From DASRBN01 sp035294305 (GTDB lineage: Bacteria > Chloroflexota > Ktedonobacteria > Ktedonobacterales > Ktedonobacteraceae): a stretch of DNA of 64,000 nucleotides. Shown piece by piece: positions 25,442-32,918 of the stretch. The notes under the pieces were generated by a model, which was not told where the DNA came from, did no database searches, and saw nothing but the letters and a program-made list of their open reading frames with translations. Positions within the stretch are counted from its first letter, which is position 1. The number at the start of each line of letters is the position of its first letter. A program made the position numbers and the translations under genes. The stretch covers positions 18,373 through 82,372 of the forward strand of contig DATGLD010000044.1 of NCBI GenBank assembly GCA_035294305.1, in the 5' to 3' direction.

Positions 25442-26503
25442 TTACGGGGCCGGGCGAAATTGCTCTACCGGTATACGTGCCCTCACGCAGGTTCCCTGTC
25501 CTGGTTGACTCTCGATGGTGAGCGTACCACCCAATTTTGTAGCACGTTCATGCATTGAGCGCAATCCAAGATGCCCTGGAAAGGAAGCGGTTGGATCAAA
25601 GCCTTTCCCGTTATCATGCACCTCGAGGATGATGTCTTTTGCCACTGTGACAAGTCGCAGTTCGACTGTGCTGGCGCGAGCATGCTTCACGCTATTATGC
25701 AGCGCTTCTTGCGCGATGCGGTATAAAGTCTGCTTCACTTCGAGAGGGATAGCTGGCTCTCTTTCCAGGTCTGGATTGACGGTCAATTTATGACGAGTAC
25801 GCAAGACTGCCACCTGTCTTGAGAGAGCGGCTACCAGTCCTTCTAATTCCAGTGACTCAGGACGTAGTTCGAAGATGAGCGCGCGCATCTCGGCAAGACC
25901 GGCCTCGGCCAGCGTGAGTATGTAGTCAATCGATGCTACCGCCTGTTCGGGTTCGCTCTCTAACGCCCCCCGCGCTGTATGGGCGCCCAGGCCAATGCTG
26001 TAAAGCACCTGTGAGACGGAATCGTGCAACTCGCGAGCCAGGCGTTGCCGCTCCTGAAGGGATGCAAGTTCTTGAGCCTGTTCATAGAGGGATCGTAGTT
26101 CTCGCTCACGGCTCCTGGCCTGCTCTGCGCGCCTGCGTAAGGCCAGGGCCATCTGACCGGTGATGATGGCCGTTGCCAGGAAAACAACAAGCGTGAGCAG
26201 GTCTTCAGGGTGGATGACGATGAAGGTATAAGGAGGTGGGAAAAAGAAGAAATCAAAGCTCAGAAAAGCCAGCAAGGAAGTCAGGATAGCGGCGTAGAGT
26301 CCCCGTGTACTGGCCAATCCTAAAACCAGCAGCAGGTAGACGTAAGCAATAGTAGGAACCCTTGGGTAGAGATGTGCAAGAGCAATCCCGCCGGTAATCA
26401 GCGTTACTCCCACTATCGCCAGAAAGCTATCGATTACATAGGATCTCCATCGTAGTCCCACTTTCGCTACCGGCAATGAGATGTGCTCAACCTGTTTCAT
26501 CAT
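25442..26503 (-). CDS. NarL-type sensor histidine kinase with DUF4118 membrane domain
   Basis: A 353-residue kinase. Residues 25-125 form a four-helix membrane region resembling the KdpD DUF4118 domain (IAYVYLLLVLGLASTRGLYA, then FDFFFFPP). A coiled linker (about 125-152) leads to HisKA_3 with H160 in LARELHDSVSQVL and a HATPase domain ending DNGKGFDP ... GHLGLRSMHERATKLGG. Its start overlaps the stop of the regulator gene by four bases, so they are co-transcribed leftwards. The signal is unknown. Confidence 0.93.
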   Translation of the reverse strand: MMKQVEHISLPVAKVGLRWRSYVIDSFLAIVGVTLITGGIALAHLYPRVPTIAYVYLLLVLGLASTRGLYAAILTSLLAFLSFDFFFFPPPYTFIVIHPEDLLTLVVFLATAIITGQMALALRRRAEQARSRERELRSLYEQAQELASLQERQRLARELHDSVSQVLYSIGLGAHTARGALESEPEQAVASIDYILTLAEAGLAEMRALIFELRPESLELEGLVAALSRQVAVLRTRHKLTVNPDLEREPAIPLEVKQTLYRIAQEALHNSVKHARASTVELRLVTVAKDIILEVHDNGKGFDPTASFPGHLGLRSMHERATKLGGTLTIESQPGQGTCVRARIPVEQFRPAP

Positions 26504-27156
26504 CCATTCCTCAGTCCCTTTCCCCGTTCGGTGGGTACCAGACCAAGACGCATAGCGCAGAGAACGGCCTGAGTGCGGCTCTGCACGCCTAGCTTTGCCA
26601 GAATATGTTTCACATGCACCTTGACTGTGTCCTCAACGACATGCAGGTCGCGCGCAATTTCCTTGTTCGACCGGCCTTGAGCCAACAGGTGCAGCACTTC
26701 CGTTTCCCGCTCGGTCAGCGGCTCCCTGATTTCAGATGTCCGTACTTCGCGCACCAGGTACGCTGACGCTTGAGAAGAGATTTGAACCTGGCCAGCGGCC
26801 GCGGCCTTGATTGCCTTGAGGAGTTCAGGAGCCTGCGTGTCCTTGAGAAGGTAGCCGATGGCTCCGGCTTTCACCGCTCCAATCACGGCTGCGCTTTCTA
26901 AGACGCTTGTCAGGGCAATGACTTCAGTTTCCGGCAATTCGCTACGAATGGCAGCGGTTGCAGCAATACCGTCCATCTCGGGCATGAGCAAGTCCATGAG
27001 TACGACATCGGGACGTAGTTCTCGCGCACGTGAGACGGCTTCGACTCCATTGGCGGCCTCGCCCACCAGGGCCACCTCAGAATCACGTCCCAGGAACATA
27101 CGTAGTCCCTCACGTACAATACTATGATCATCGGCGATCAAGACTCTGATCACCAT
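26500..27156 (-). CDS. NarL/FixJ-family response regulator
   Basis: A 218-residue regulator with a receiver (DDH at 9-11, D55 in VVLMDLLMPEMDG, LLKDT) and a LuxR-type helix-turn-helix (LTERETEVLHLLAQGRSNKEIA...). ATG 27156 was chosen because GAGGAGG lies seven bases upstream on the minus strand; 27 extra codons further upstream are unsupported. It is the partner of the kinase that overlaps it. Confidence 0.95.
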   Translation of the reverse strand: MVIRVLIADDHSIVREGLRMFLGRDSEVALVGEAANGVEAVSRARELRPDVVLMDLLMPEMDGIAATAAIRSELPETEVIALTSVLESAAVIGAVKAGAIGYLLKDTQAPELLKAIKAAAAGQVQISSQASAYLVREVRTSEIREPLTERETEVLHLLAQGRSNKEIARDLHVVEDTVKVHVKHILAKLGVQSRTQAVLCAMRLGLVPTERGKGLRNG

Positions 27157-27383
27157 CAATGCTCCTCCTCTTGAACAGGGCACCTCTACCACTAAAGGGG
27201 TACATGATATTACCCCTATGGGCAATGTTTTGAGCAATGCCCTGCCCTATACTTATCTTAGTCAGAAAGCAGGCAAAAATGAACTTGCATATGAACTGTA
27301 TTCGGGTTCAGTTTACGCGCTACCAGTGTATCACAAGGCATCGCGTAAACACTAGAGAACCGGGTTGAACTTGCAGGATGGAT

Positions 27384-28103
27384 ATGAATAAGCGTATATT
27401 GCTGGCAATCGATACGAATTTCTCTCCGCCGGCACAACAGGCGCTTCGCGTCGCTACCCAATTTCTCGAGCAGTCCTCGCGCGATGCCCGCCTGGTGTTG
27501 CTGCATGTCATCCCCGTCCCTTATGACCTTTCATATTCGTGGGGAAAGTCTGGTATGAGCTATCGACGTTTTTCCCCTACGCCCCAGCAGCGCCTGCAGG
27601 CAGAAAAAATCCTGTGGAAAGCGCGTGCTACCTTGCAGCAAGAGGGGGTTGCTCCCGAAAGGATCGAGTGGCTACAACGAACCGGAATACCCGCGGATGA
27701 AATTGTGAAGGTTGCAATAGAATTGGACGTTGACATCATCGTCATAGGTAATCGCGGAAATACCTTTACACAGAAAATACGGCGTTTGTTATGTGGAAGC
27801 ACTTCACAGCGTGTCTTCCGGCTTTCCTCATGCCCCGTCATCCTGGTAACTGCCCCACCTGGGCCGCGCATAAGAAATTTGGTAGCCTGGTACAAAGAAG
27901 CTGTTACACGTTCCTTACGTTTGCGTCCCGCCGCCCTTCAGGTCTTTACGGCATATGATGTAGCCCGGCTATTTGCCCCCTCGCAAGGCATAGTTAGTAT
28001 AAAAGAGATGGAAGCAGCAACGCTTGCTCTGGAGCAATTAGCCAGAGAAGGTCTGCTTTGTTGTCAGAAAGTTAAAGGCGAGTTGCGCTACCTCAATGAT
28101 TGA
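27384..28103 (+). CDS. Universal stress protein with C-terminal helical (winged-helix-like) extension
   Basis: A protein of 239 residues. The first ~150 are a UspA domain: RILLAIDTNFSPPAQQAL at the start, ELDVDIIVIGNRG, then SSCPVILVTAPPG. Residues about 175-239 form an extra domain (TAYDVARLF ... KEMEAATLALEQLAREGLL ... GELRYL) that reads like a small winged helix, an inference. ATG 27384 has GCAGG upstream; ATG 27378 is also in frame. It diverges from the NarL regulator, 227 bases apart. Confidence 0.8.
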   Translation: MNKRILLAIDTNFSPPAQQALRVATQFLEQSSRDARLVLLHVIPVPYDLSYSWGKSGMSYRRFSPTPQQRLQAEKILWKARATLQQEGVAPERIEWLQRTGIPADEIVKVAIELDVDIIVIGNRGNTFTQKIRRLLCGSTSQRVFRLSSCPVILVTAPPGPRIRNLVAWYKEAVTRSLRLRPAALQVFTAYDVARLFAPSQGIVSIKEMEAATLALEQLAREGLLCCQKVKGELRYLND

Positions 28104-28176
28104 GATCCGGTTGCGAGCATTAAAAAATTCCACAGTTTTCCTGTCACTTTTCTAATGAGTTTTTCGTGTTAATTAA

Positions 28177-28238
28177 GGAAGCGGATAGCGTTTTCCCCAC
28201 TTCTTCCCACACCACGCTAAACGCTTCCTCTCCTTTTT
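28177..28238 (+). terminator. Terminator-like inverted repeat after the stress protein gene
   Basis: GGAAGCGGATAGCGT (28177-28191) pairs with ACGCTAAACGCTTCC (28214-28228) with one two-base internal mismatch, then TCTCCTTTTT. The loop is long (22 bases), so termination may be partial. Confidence 0.5.
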
Positions 28239-28452
28239 GGCAGAACAGGCTGCTTCTGGGTGTTCTATTGCTTTTCTGAATTCGTTCATCTGGTCGATGT
28301 ATCAGCTGATCATATGAAAATAAGAACTGGAATTTTTAGACTTTTTCTAGTTTCTGAGGAAGAGAGAAGCACATAAGTGGATCGGCGGGCCGAATCTATC
28401 CTGAGCACGTGAACCGGAGCTCTGAGGAACGAGAGGGAAGCATCTCCGTGGG
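28239..28452. other. Non-coding stretch, nothing recognised
   Basis: This is AT-richer sequence between the usp terminator and a block of repeats. No frame with a ribosome binding site or conserved protein features was seen. Confidence 0.5.
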
Positions 28453-28561
28453 GTGCGACAAAGCATCTAGCCCTGGGCCATTCATTGCCAGCATAGACCG
28501 CGTTGGCTTTCTGCTCCTCATTCTGTGCGACAAAGCATCTAGCCCTGGGCCATTCATTGCC
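28453..28561. repeat. Two identical 37-base direct repeats
   Basis: The 37-base unit beginning GTGCGACAAAGCATCTAGCC occurs at 28453-28489 and identically at 28525-28561, with 35 bases between. Partial copies flank the inserted element downstream (GTGCGGCAAAGC at 28601, GGCAAAGCATCTAGCC at 28739). There are too few copies and no cas genes, so this is not CRISPR. Confidence 0.75.
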
Positions 28562-28613
28562 GAGCCAATTATGAAGGAGCATAGGAAGAATCTCCACCGT
28601 GTGCGGCAAAGCC

Positions 28614-28738
28614 TGACATCCACTCATAACTCGGGGTGCAGGGGTTTCACCCCTGCCGGGGTGCGGGGTGTCCCCGCTTGCTTCCCCTCCCGTCCTGACG
28701 GGCCGTAGGCCCGCTGCAAGAATTATGAGTGGATGGCA
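28614..28738. mobile_element. MITE-like element inserted in the repeat block
   Basis: Imperfect inverted ends share CATCCACTCATAA (left from 28614, right ending 28738). Both sides carry GGCAAAGC (28605-28612 and 28739-28746), consistent with an eight-base target duplication. The ~125-base interior has several GC hairpins (for example CAGGGGTTTCACCCCTG) and no coding frame. This is a non-autonomous element; the parent transposase is unknown. Confidence 0.6.
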
Positions 28739-28773
28739 GGCAAAGCATCTAGCCCCCTGTCGCGTTCTCATGG

Positions 28774-28779
28774 TATAAT
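28774..28779 (+). promoter_or_regulatory. Candidate promoter (-10 TATAAT) for accC
   Basis: TGGTATAAT places an extended -10 about 67 bases before the accC start. The -35 is not clear. The leader contains a small hairpin, CTTCCCATC / GATGGGAG (about 28789-28808). Confidence 0.45.
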
Positions 28780-28845
28780 AGCATACACTTCCCATCAGAA
28801 GATGGGAGCATCTTGCAGAGGAGCTTGTGGAATCCACAATCATCT

Positions 28846-30201
28846 ATGTTTCGTAAAATTTTGATCGCCAATCGTGGCGAAATAGCGCTGCGCGTCATAC
28901 GGGCATGCCGCGAAATGGGTATTCCTTGTGTTATTGCCCACTCGGAGGCTGATCGTGATTCCTTGCCCGTATTGATGGCGGATGAACACATCTGTATCGG
29001 GCCGGGTGCCAGTGGCAAGAGTTACCTGAACATTCCCAATATCATCAGCGCGGCAATGATAAGCGGCGCGGACGCCATTCATCCCGGCTACGGTTTTTTG
29101 TCCGAAAATACCAGTTTTGCCGAAATCTGCGCGGATGCGCATATCACGTTCATCGGCCCTTCCGCCTCAGTTATGGCGCTGATGGGCGATAAAGTATCGG
29201 CGCGTGAGTCAATGGCCGAGCTGGGCTTGCCAATGCTGCCCGGAACACCCGTGTTGCGCACCCTTGCCGAAGGCCTGGAGGCGGCAAAGGACATCGGTTT
29301 TCCTTTGATGCTCAAGGCGGCTGCCGGTGGGGGCGGACGTGGCATTCGCCTGGTGAAACACAAGGATGAATTTGAGCGCGTGTTCACGACCGCGCAGAAC
29401 GAGGTACGCGAAGCCTTTCGCGATGATGGCCTCTATCTTGAACGCTACCTTGAACGGGCGCGGCATATCGAGATTCAGGTGCTGGTCGACAATTTTGGAC
29501 ACGGCGTCTACCTGGGAGAGCGCAATTGCTCTTGCCAGAGACGCCACCAGAAGGTGCTCGAAGAATCACCCAGCCCGCTGCTCTCGCCGGAACTCCGCGA
29601 GGAAATAGGCACGAAAGCCATCCGCGCCGTCGAGCAGATCGGCTACCGCAATGCCGGAACGCTCGAATTTCTGATGGATGAGCAGGACCGTTATTACTTT
29701 ATGGAGATGAATACGCGCCTGCAGGTGGAGCATCCTGTAACCGAGCTGGTGACGAGCACCGACCTGGTCAAAGAGCAGATTCGCATCGCCGCCGGAATGC
29801 CGCTCCAGTTGGAGCAGGAAGACATTCACCTGCGTGGCCATGCCATAGAATGCCGCATCGCGGCGGAGGATGCGGAACACGATTTCCGGCCACAAACCGG
29901 CACGATAGAAAAGTATTTGCCGCCCGGCGGGCCAGGAGTGCGCGTCGACAGCCATCTCTATGCGGGCTACAGCGTCCCACCCCATTATGACTCGCTGCTG
30001 GCAAAGTTGATTGTATGGGCAGAGACGCGCGAAGCGGCAATTGCGCGCATGCAGCGCGCCCTGGATGAGTATATCATCGAGGGCATCGCAACAACCATTC
30101 CATTTCACAAGCGTTTGTTGCGTCACGAGGGCTTTATTCGTGGAGAAACCTATACCCGTTTCTTGCAAGAAGAGGCCACAGCGTTAGGAATAAAAGAGTA
30201 G
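28846..30201 (+). CDS. accC: Acetyl-CoA carboxylase, biotin carboxylase subunit
   Basis: A 451-residue ATP-grasp enzyme that carboxylates biotin on AccB. It starts MFRKILIANRGEIALR and has HPGYGFLSEN (79-88), glycine loop AAGGGGRGI (about 159-167), the metal and ATP site region YFMEMNTRLQVEHPVTE, and the C-terminal biotin carboxylase part. ATG 28846 is the family start but has no good ribosome site. In-frame TTG 28813 (after GGGAG) and TTG 28825 would add 11 or 7 residues, so the true start may be upstream. It is first in a fatty acid synthesis cluster. Confidence 0.93.
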   Translation: MFRKILIANRGEIALRVIRACREMGIPCVIAHSEADRDSLPVLMADEHICIGPGASGKSYLNIPNIISAAMISGADAIHPGYGFLSENTSFAEICADAHITFIGPSASVMALMGDKVSARESMAELGLPMLPGTPVLRTLAEGLEAAKDIGFPLMLKAAAGGGGRGIRLVKHKDEFERVFTTAQNEVREAFRDDGLYLERYLERARHIEIQVLVDNFGHGVYLGERNCSCQRRHQKVLEESPSPLLSPELREEIGTKAIRAVEQIGYRNAGTLEFLMDEQDRYYFMEMNTRLQVEHPVTELVTSTDLVKEQIRIAAGMPLQLEQEDIHLRGHAIECRIAAEDAEHDFRPQTGTIEKYLPPGGPGVRVDSHLYAGYSVPPHYDSLLAKLIVWAETREAAIARMQRALDEYIIEGIATTIPFHKRLLRHEGFIRGETYTRFLQEEATALGIKE

Positions 30202-30247
30202 TTGGGGCGTTTGTAGTGCGCCATTCTATAAGAGGGAGGAAAATACT

Positions 30248-31486
30248 ATGTCTCGAGTAGTTGTGACCGGGCTCGGATTAGTCACTTCGGTTGGAAACGA
30301 CCTGGCCTCGAGCTGGGAAGCGCTTTGCCAGGGCAAATCGGGCGTGGCCGAGATCACCGGATATGATACGAGCCAGTTTCGTATTCATTTCGGCGCGCAA
30401 ATCAGGGACTTTGATCCATCCCTCTATATGGACCGCAAAGAAATTCGCCGCAGCGACCCTTATGAGCATATCGCAATTGCTACTGCTAAGCAGGCCCTTG
30501 TCCAGGCGGGTTTGCAGATCACCGAAGAGAACGCTAACGACATCGGCGTTTACATCGGCAGCGGCATTGGTGGCCTGGTAACGCTGCACGATCAGTTCCG
30601 TGTCCTTTTTGAAAGAGGGCCAGGCCGCATCAGCCCATTCTTCATTAACATGATGATTATCGATGGGGCGCCTGGACTTGCCTCCATTATGACGGGCGCG
30701 AAAGGGCCGAACTGGGCGGCCGTATCCGCCTGCGCGACCAGCGCCAATACGATAGGCGAGGCCTGGGAAACCATTCGCCGTGGCGATGCCAAAGCCATGA
30801 TCGCAGGTGGGTCCGAAAGAGGCATCACGCCGATTGCCATGGCCGCGTTCGATAATATGACCGCGCTCTCGCGCCGCAATGACGACCCGCAGGGGGCCAG
30901 CCGTCCTTTCGACGCCACTCGCGATGGCTTTGTGATGGGCGAAGGCTCCGGCATGCTGATTCTGGAAGACCTGGAATTTGCGAAGGCGCGAGGAGCGCAT
31001 ATTCTCGCGGAAATGGTTGGTTATGCTTCTACAGGCGACGCTTATCATGTGACCGAGCCCTCTCCAGGCGGCGAAGGCCTCGTACGCGCCATGCGCCGCG
31101 CCTTGCAAAAAGCGAACCTGCGCCCCAACCAGGTTGACTACATCAATGCCCATGGCACCTCAACTCAGTACAATGATCGCACAGAGACGCAGGCCATTAA
31201 AACCTGCTTCGGTGAGCATGCCTATCACATGGCTATCAGCTCAACTAAATCGATGCTTGGCCACACATTGGGAGCGGCAGGAGCAGTCGAGGCCGTGATC
31301 TCTATCATGACCATCTTGACGGGTATCATCCCTCCAACGATCAACCTGCATCATCCCGACCCTGAATGCGATCTCGACTACGTGCCAAACGAGGCACGCC
31401 AGGCTACTGTCAACGTCGCCATGTCCAACTCTATGGGCTTCGGCGGCCATAATGCCTGCCTGATTTTTAAACGCTACGAGCCATAG
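30248..31486 (+). CDS. fabF: Beta-ketoacyl-ACP synthase II (FabF-like)
   Basis: A 412-residue thiolase-fold condensing enzyme of fatty acid elongation. The catalytic triad is visible: C162 in VSACATSA, H302 in NAHGTSTQYND, and H339 with K334 in STKSMLGHTLGAAG. Length matches FabF. The RBS GGGAGGA precedes ATG. It sits between accC (46 bases upstream) and accB, which links malonyl-CoA formation with its use. Confidence 0.95.
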   Translation: MSRVVVTGLGLVTSVGNDLASSWEALCQGKSGVAEITGYDTSQFRIHFGAQIRDFDPSLYMDRKEIRRSDPYEHIAIATAKQALVQAGLQITEENANDIGVYIGSGIGGLVTLHDQFRVLFERGPGRISPFFINMMIIDGAPGLASIMTGAKGPNWAAVSACATSANTIGEAWETIRRGDAKAMIAGGSERGITPIAMAAFDNMTALSRRNDDPQGASRPFDATRDGFVMGEGSGMLILEDLEFAKARGAHILAEMVGYASTGDAYHVTEPSPGGEGLVRAMRRALQKANLRPNQVDYINAHGTSTQYNDRTETQAIKTCFGEHAYHMAISSTKSMLGHTLGAAGAVEAVISIMTILTGIIPPTINLHHPDPECDLDYVPNEARQATVNVAMSNSMGFGGHNACLIFKRYEP

Positions 31487-31542
31487 TTTTTCAAGCCCTC
31501 AACGGGTTCAGGAAAGAGCGTGGCAGCCCAGCCGCCCCTTTC

Positions 31543-31569
31543 CTGTAGGGATAGGCCTGGCGCCTGTCC
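31543..31569. repeat. Dispersed TGTAGGG repeat copy (degenerate)
   Basis: TGTAGGGATAGGCCTGGC... in the fabF-accB gap resembles the arms of the hairpin at 36871-36945, with several changes. Confidence 0.4.
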
Positions 31570-31690
31570 GCTTCGGAGTCACCAGACCCGAAAACGTGAA
31601 AGGCAAATACACGAAGCGCTGGAAGATGAGGAAGAAGGGATGGATAACCCCAAGCATCCATCACACATCAAAATATGAGAGTAAGATAAG

Positions 31691-32167
31691 ATGGGAACAC
31701 GTGAGCATGAAGAGCCATGGATCAAGCGTGTCGAAGAGCTGGTAACGCTGCTCGAAGGCACCACCATTGGCGAACTGGAATTAACCGAAGCAGGCACCGA
31801 GATCATCATCCGGCGGCGACCGGATATGATGATGGTCTCCATGCCCGCTAAACAAACAAACCTTAACAATACCGGCGCGCAATCCGCTACCAATGCGGTA
31901 AAGCCGGCGAAAGCAAAGGAAGACCATAGCGTTCCCATCGTCGCGCCTCTCACCGGCGTCTATTATTCTTCCCCTTCACCTACATTGCCCCCTTTCGTCT
32001 CTCCCGGCGATATTGTGCACCCCGGCCAGGTCGTCGCGCTTGTAGAAGCGATGAAAGTGTTCAACGAAATTCAGGCCGAAGTATCAGGTCGCGTCGTCGC
32101 CTTAGTGGCAAAAAGTGGCGACGTGGTACAGAAGGGGGATACGCTCATCCGTGTCGAACCGGTGTAG
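31691..32167 (+). CDS. accB: Acetyl-CoA carboxylase biotin carboxyl carrier protein
   Basis: A 158-residue protein. The N-terminal helix region (VEELVTLLEGTTIGELELTE) is followed by a Pro/Ala-rich linker and a C-terminal biotinyl domain. The biotinylated lysine is K122 in VEAMKVFNE (the usual EAMKM has Val here). It carries the carboxyl group from AccC to the carboxyltransferase. It is 204 bases after fabF in the same direction. Confidence 0.95.
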   Translation: MGTREHEEPWIKRVEELVTLLEGTTIGELELTEAGTEIIIRRRPDMMMVSMPAKQTNLNNTGAQSATNAVKPAKAKEDHSVPIVAPLTGVYYSSPSPTLPPFVSPGDIVHPGQVVALVEAMKVFNEIQAEVSGRVVALVAKSGDVVQKGDTLIRVEPV

Positions 32168-32198
32168 TGAGAAAATTGTACTACATACACTATCACCC

Positions 32199-32228
32199 TT
32201 GCCCAAACACACTTCCGCGTGCTATACT
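32199..32228 (+). promoter_or_regulatory. Candidate promoter for a small membrane peptide gene
   Basis: TTGCCC (32199-32204) and TATACT (32223-32228) with an 18-base spacer. A leader of about 140 bases follows and contains GACGT/ACGTC half-sites. The layout matches other promoters in this window. Confidence 0.4.
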
Positions 32229-32368
32229 CTCTACAGAGATGAAGTCTTTTTGTTCTACCCACAGTTCTGATGGCACACCGGCAGAGGTTTTAAGCGCTTT
32301 TTGACGTCACGTAAACGTCGCCCGGCGGTGAAATCCATCAACTGGTTCGGGCAAAGGAGGTGAGGGAC

Positions 32369-32461
32369 ATGGACGCTGGCCCCAGTCATAGTAGGCCTGT
32401 GGTTTTCGCGTGCCTGCTTTTGGGAATGTTCTTCACCTCATTGGGTATGGTCGCAGGATAA
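32369..32461 (+). CDS. 30-residue single-helix membrane peptide
   Basis: ATG 32369 to TAA 32461 with an excellent Shine-Dalgarno AAAGGAGGTGAG (32354-32365). The product starts MDAGPSHSRPVV and is otherwise one hydrophobic helix (about residues 11-28, VVFACLLLGMFFTSLGM). No homolog is recognised. The ribosome site, upstream promoter and clean membrane helix make it credible as a small membrane protein. It lies upstream of the DnaA-box cluster and mgtE. Confidence 0.6.
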   Translation: MDAGPSHSRPVVFACLLLGMFFTSLGMVAG

Positions 32462-32822
32462 GCAAACGCATCGCTCGTCTTTGTAGTGCGTTTTGATCGG
32501 GTCTTCATCTGCCTCCGGTGTTTTTCCACCTATTCCTTTCTCAATGAGTTTGTATTGCACCGCTACCTGGCGCAATACAATGCTAGCCTTGCCTTCATTG
32601 CTAGCGGAAGAACTTTCTCCCTGGCCAGCCGTAGTGGTACTCTCGCAGGTACCCTACTCGATGTCTGCAAGGGCATCCATACAGCAGTCCCCTATAATGT
32701 ACAATCAACGCATTTTGCATGGAATGCATAATTCGCTGCTGCTACAGCAGTTACGCAGATTTTAGATTGCTTTTCCTTGCGAAAGTCATTGTATTGTTAC
32801 GCCCGTTACAAGCTTGAAATGC
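32462..32822. other. Non-coding stretch, nothing firm
   Basis: There is no frame with a convincing start and no clear riboswitch. The overlapping 80-90 codon frames here lack ribosome sites and have no family features. Confidence 0.45.
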
Positions 32823-32852
32823 TTATCCACTTATCCACACTGCTGTGGATAA
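32823..32852. promoter_or_regulatory. Cluster of DnaA boxes
   Basis: TTATCCACT (32823-32831), the perfect consensus TTATCCACA (32831-32839) and the inverted consensus TGTGGATAA (32844-32852) lie within 30 bases. The last two form an inverted pair with a four-base centre. A weaker CGTGGATAC follows at about 32873. No dnaA, dnaN or rnpA lies nearby, so it is not an obvious oriC; it may be a DnaA-titrating or regulatory site before mgtE. Confidence 0.6.
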
Positions 32853-32918
32853 GTTCAAGGTGTAAAGTTTCACGTGGATACGGCATCAGGATATCCTATT
32901 CCCTTGTGAGAAAGGACG

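Noticed and set aside
28453..28561. Possible CRISPR array (two identical 37-base repeats with a 35-base spacer)
   Set aside because: Only two full copies, no cas genes, and partial copies nearby disturbed by an inserted element; better seen as an intergenic repeat.
32486..32765. Two overlapping frames of 80-90 codons upstream of mgtE
   Set aside because: No ribosome sites, low-complexity mixed composition, no family features; likely chance frames in non-coding DNA.
32823..32852. Calling this region the chromosome origin
   Set aside because: Only three good DnaA boxes and no dnaA, dnaN, gyr or rnpA genes around; reported as a DnaA-box cluster only.
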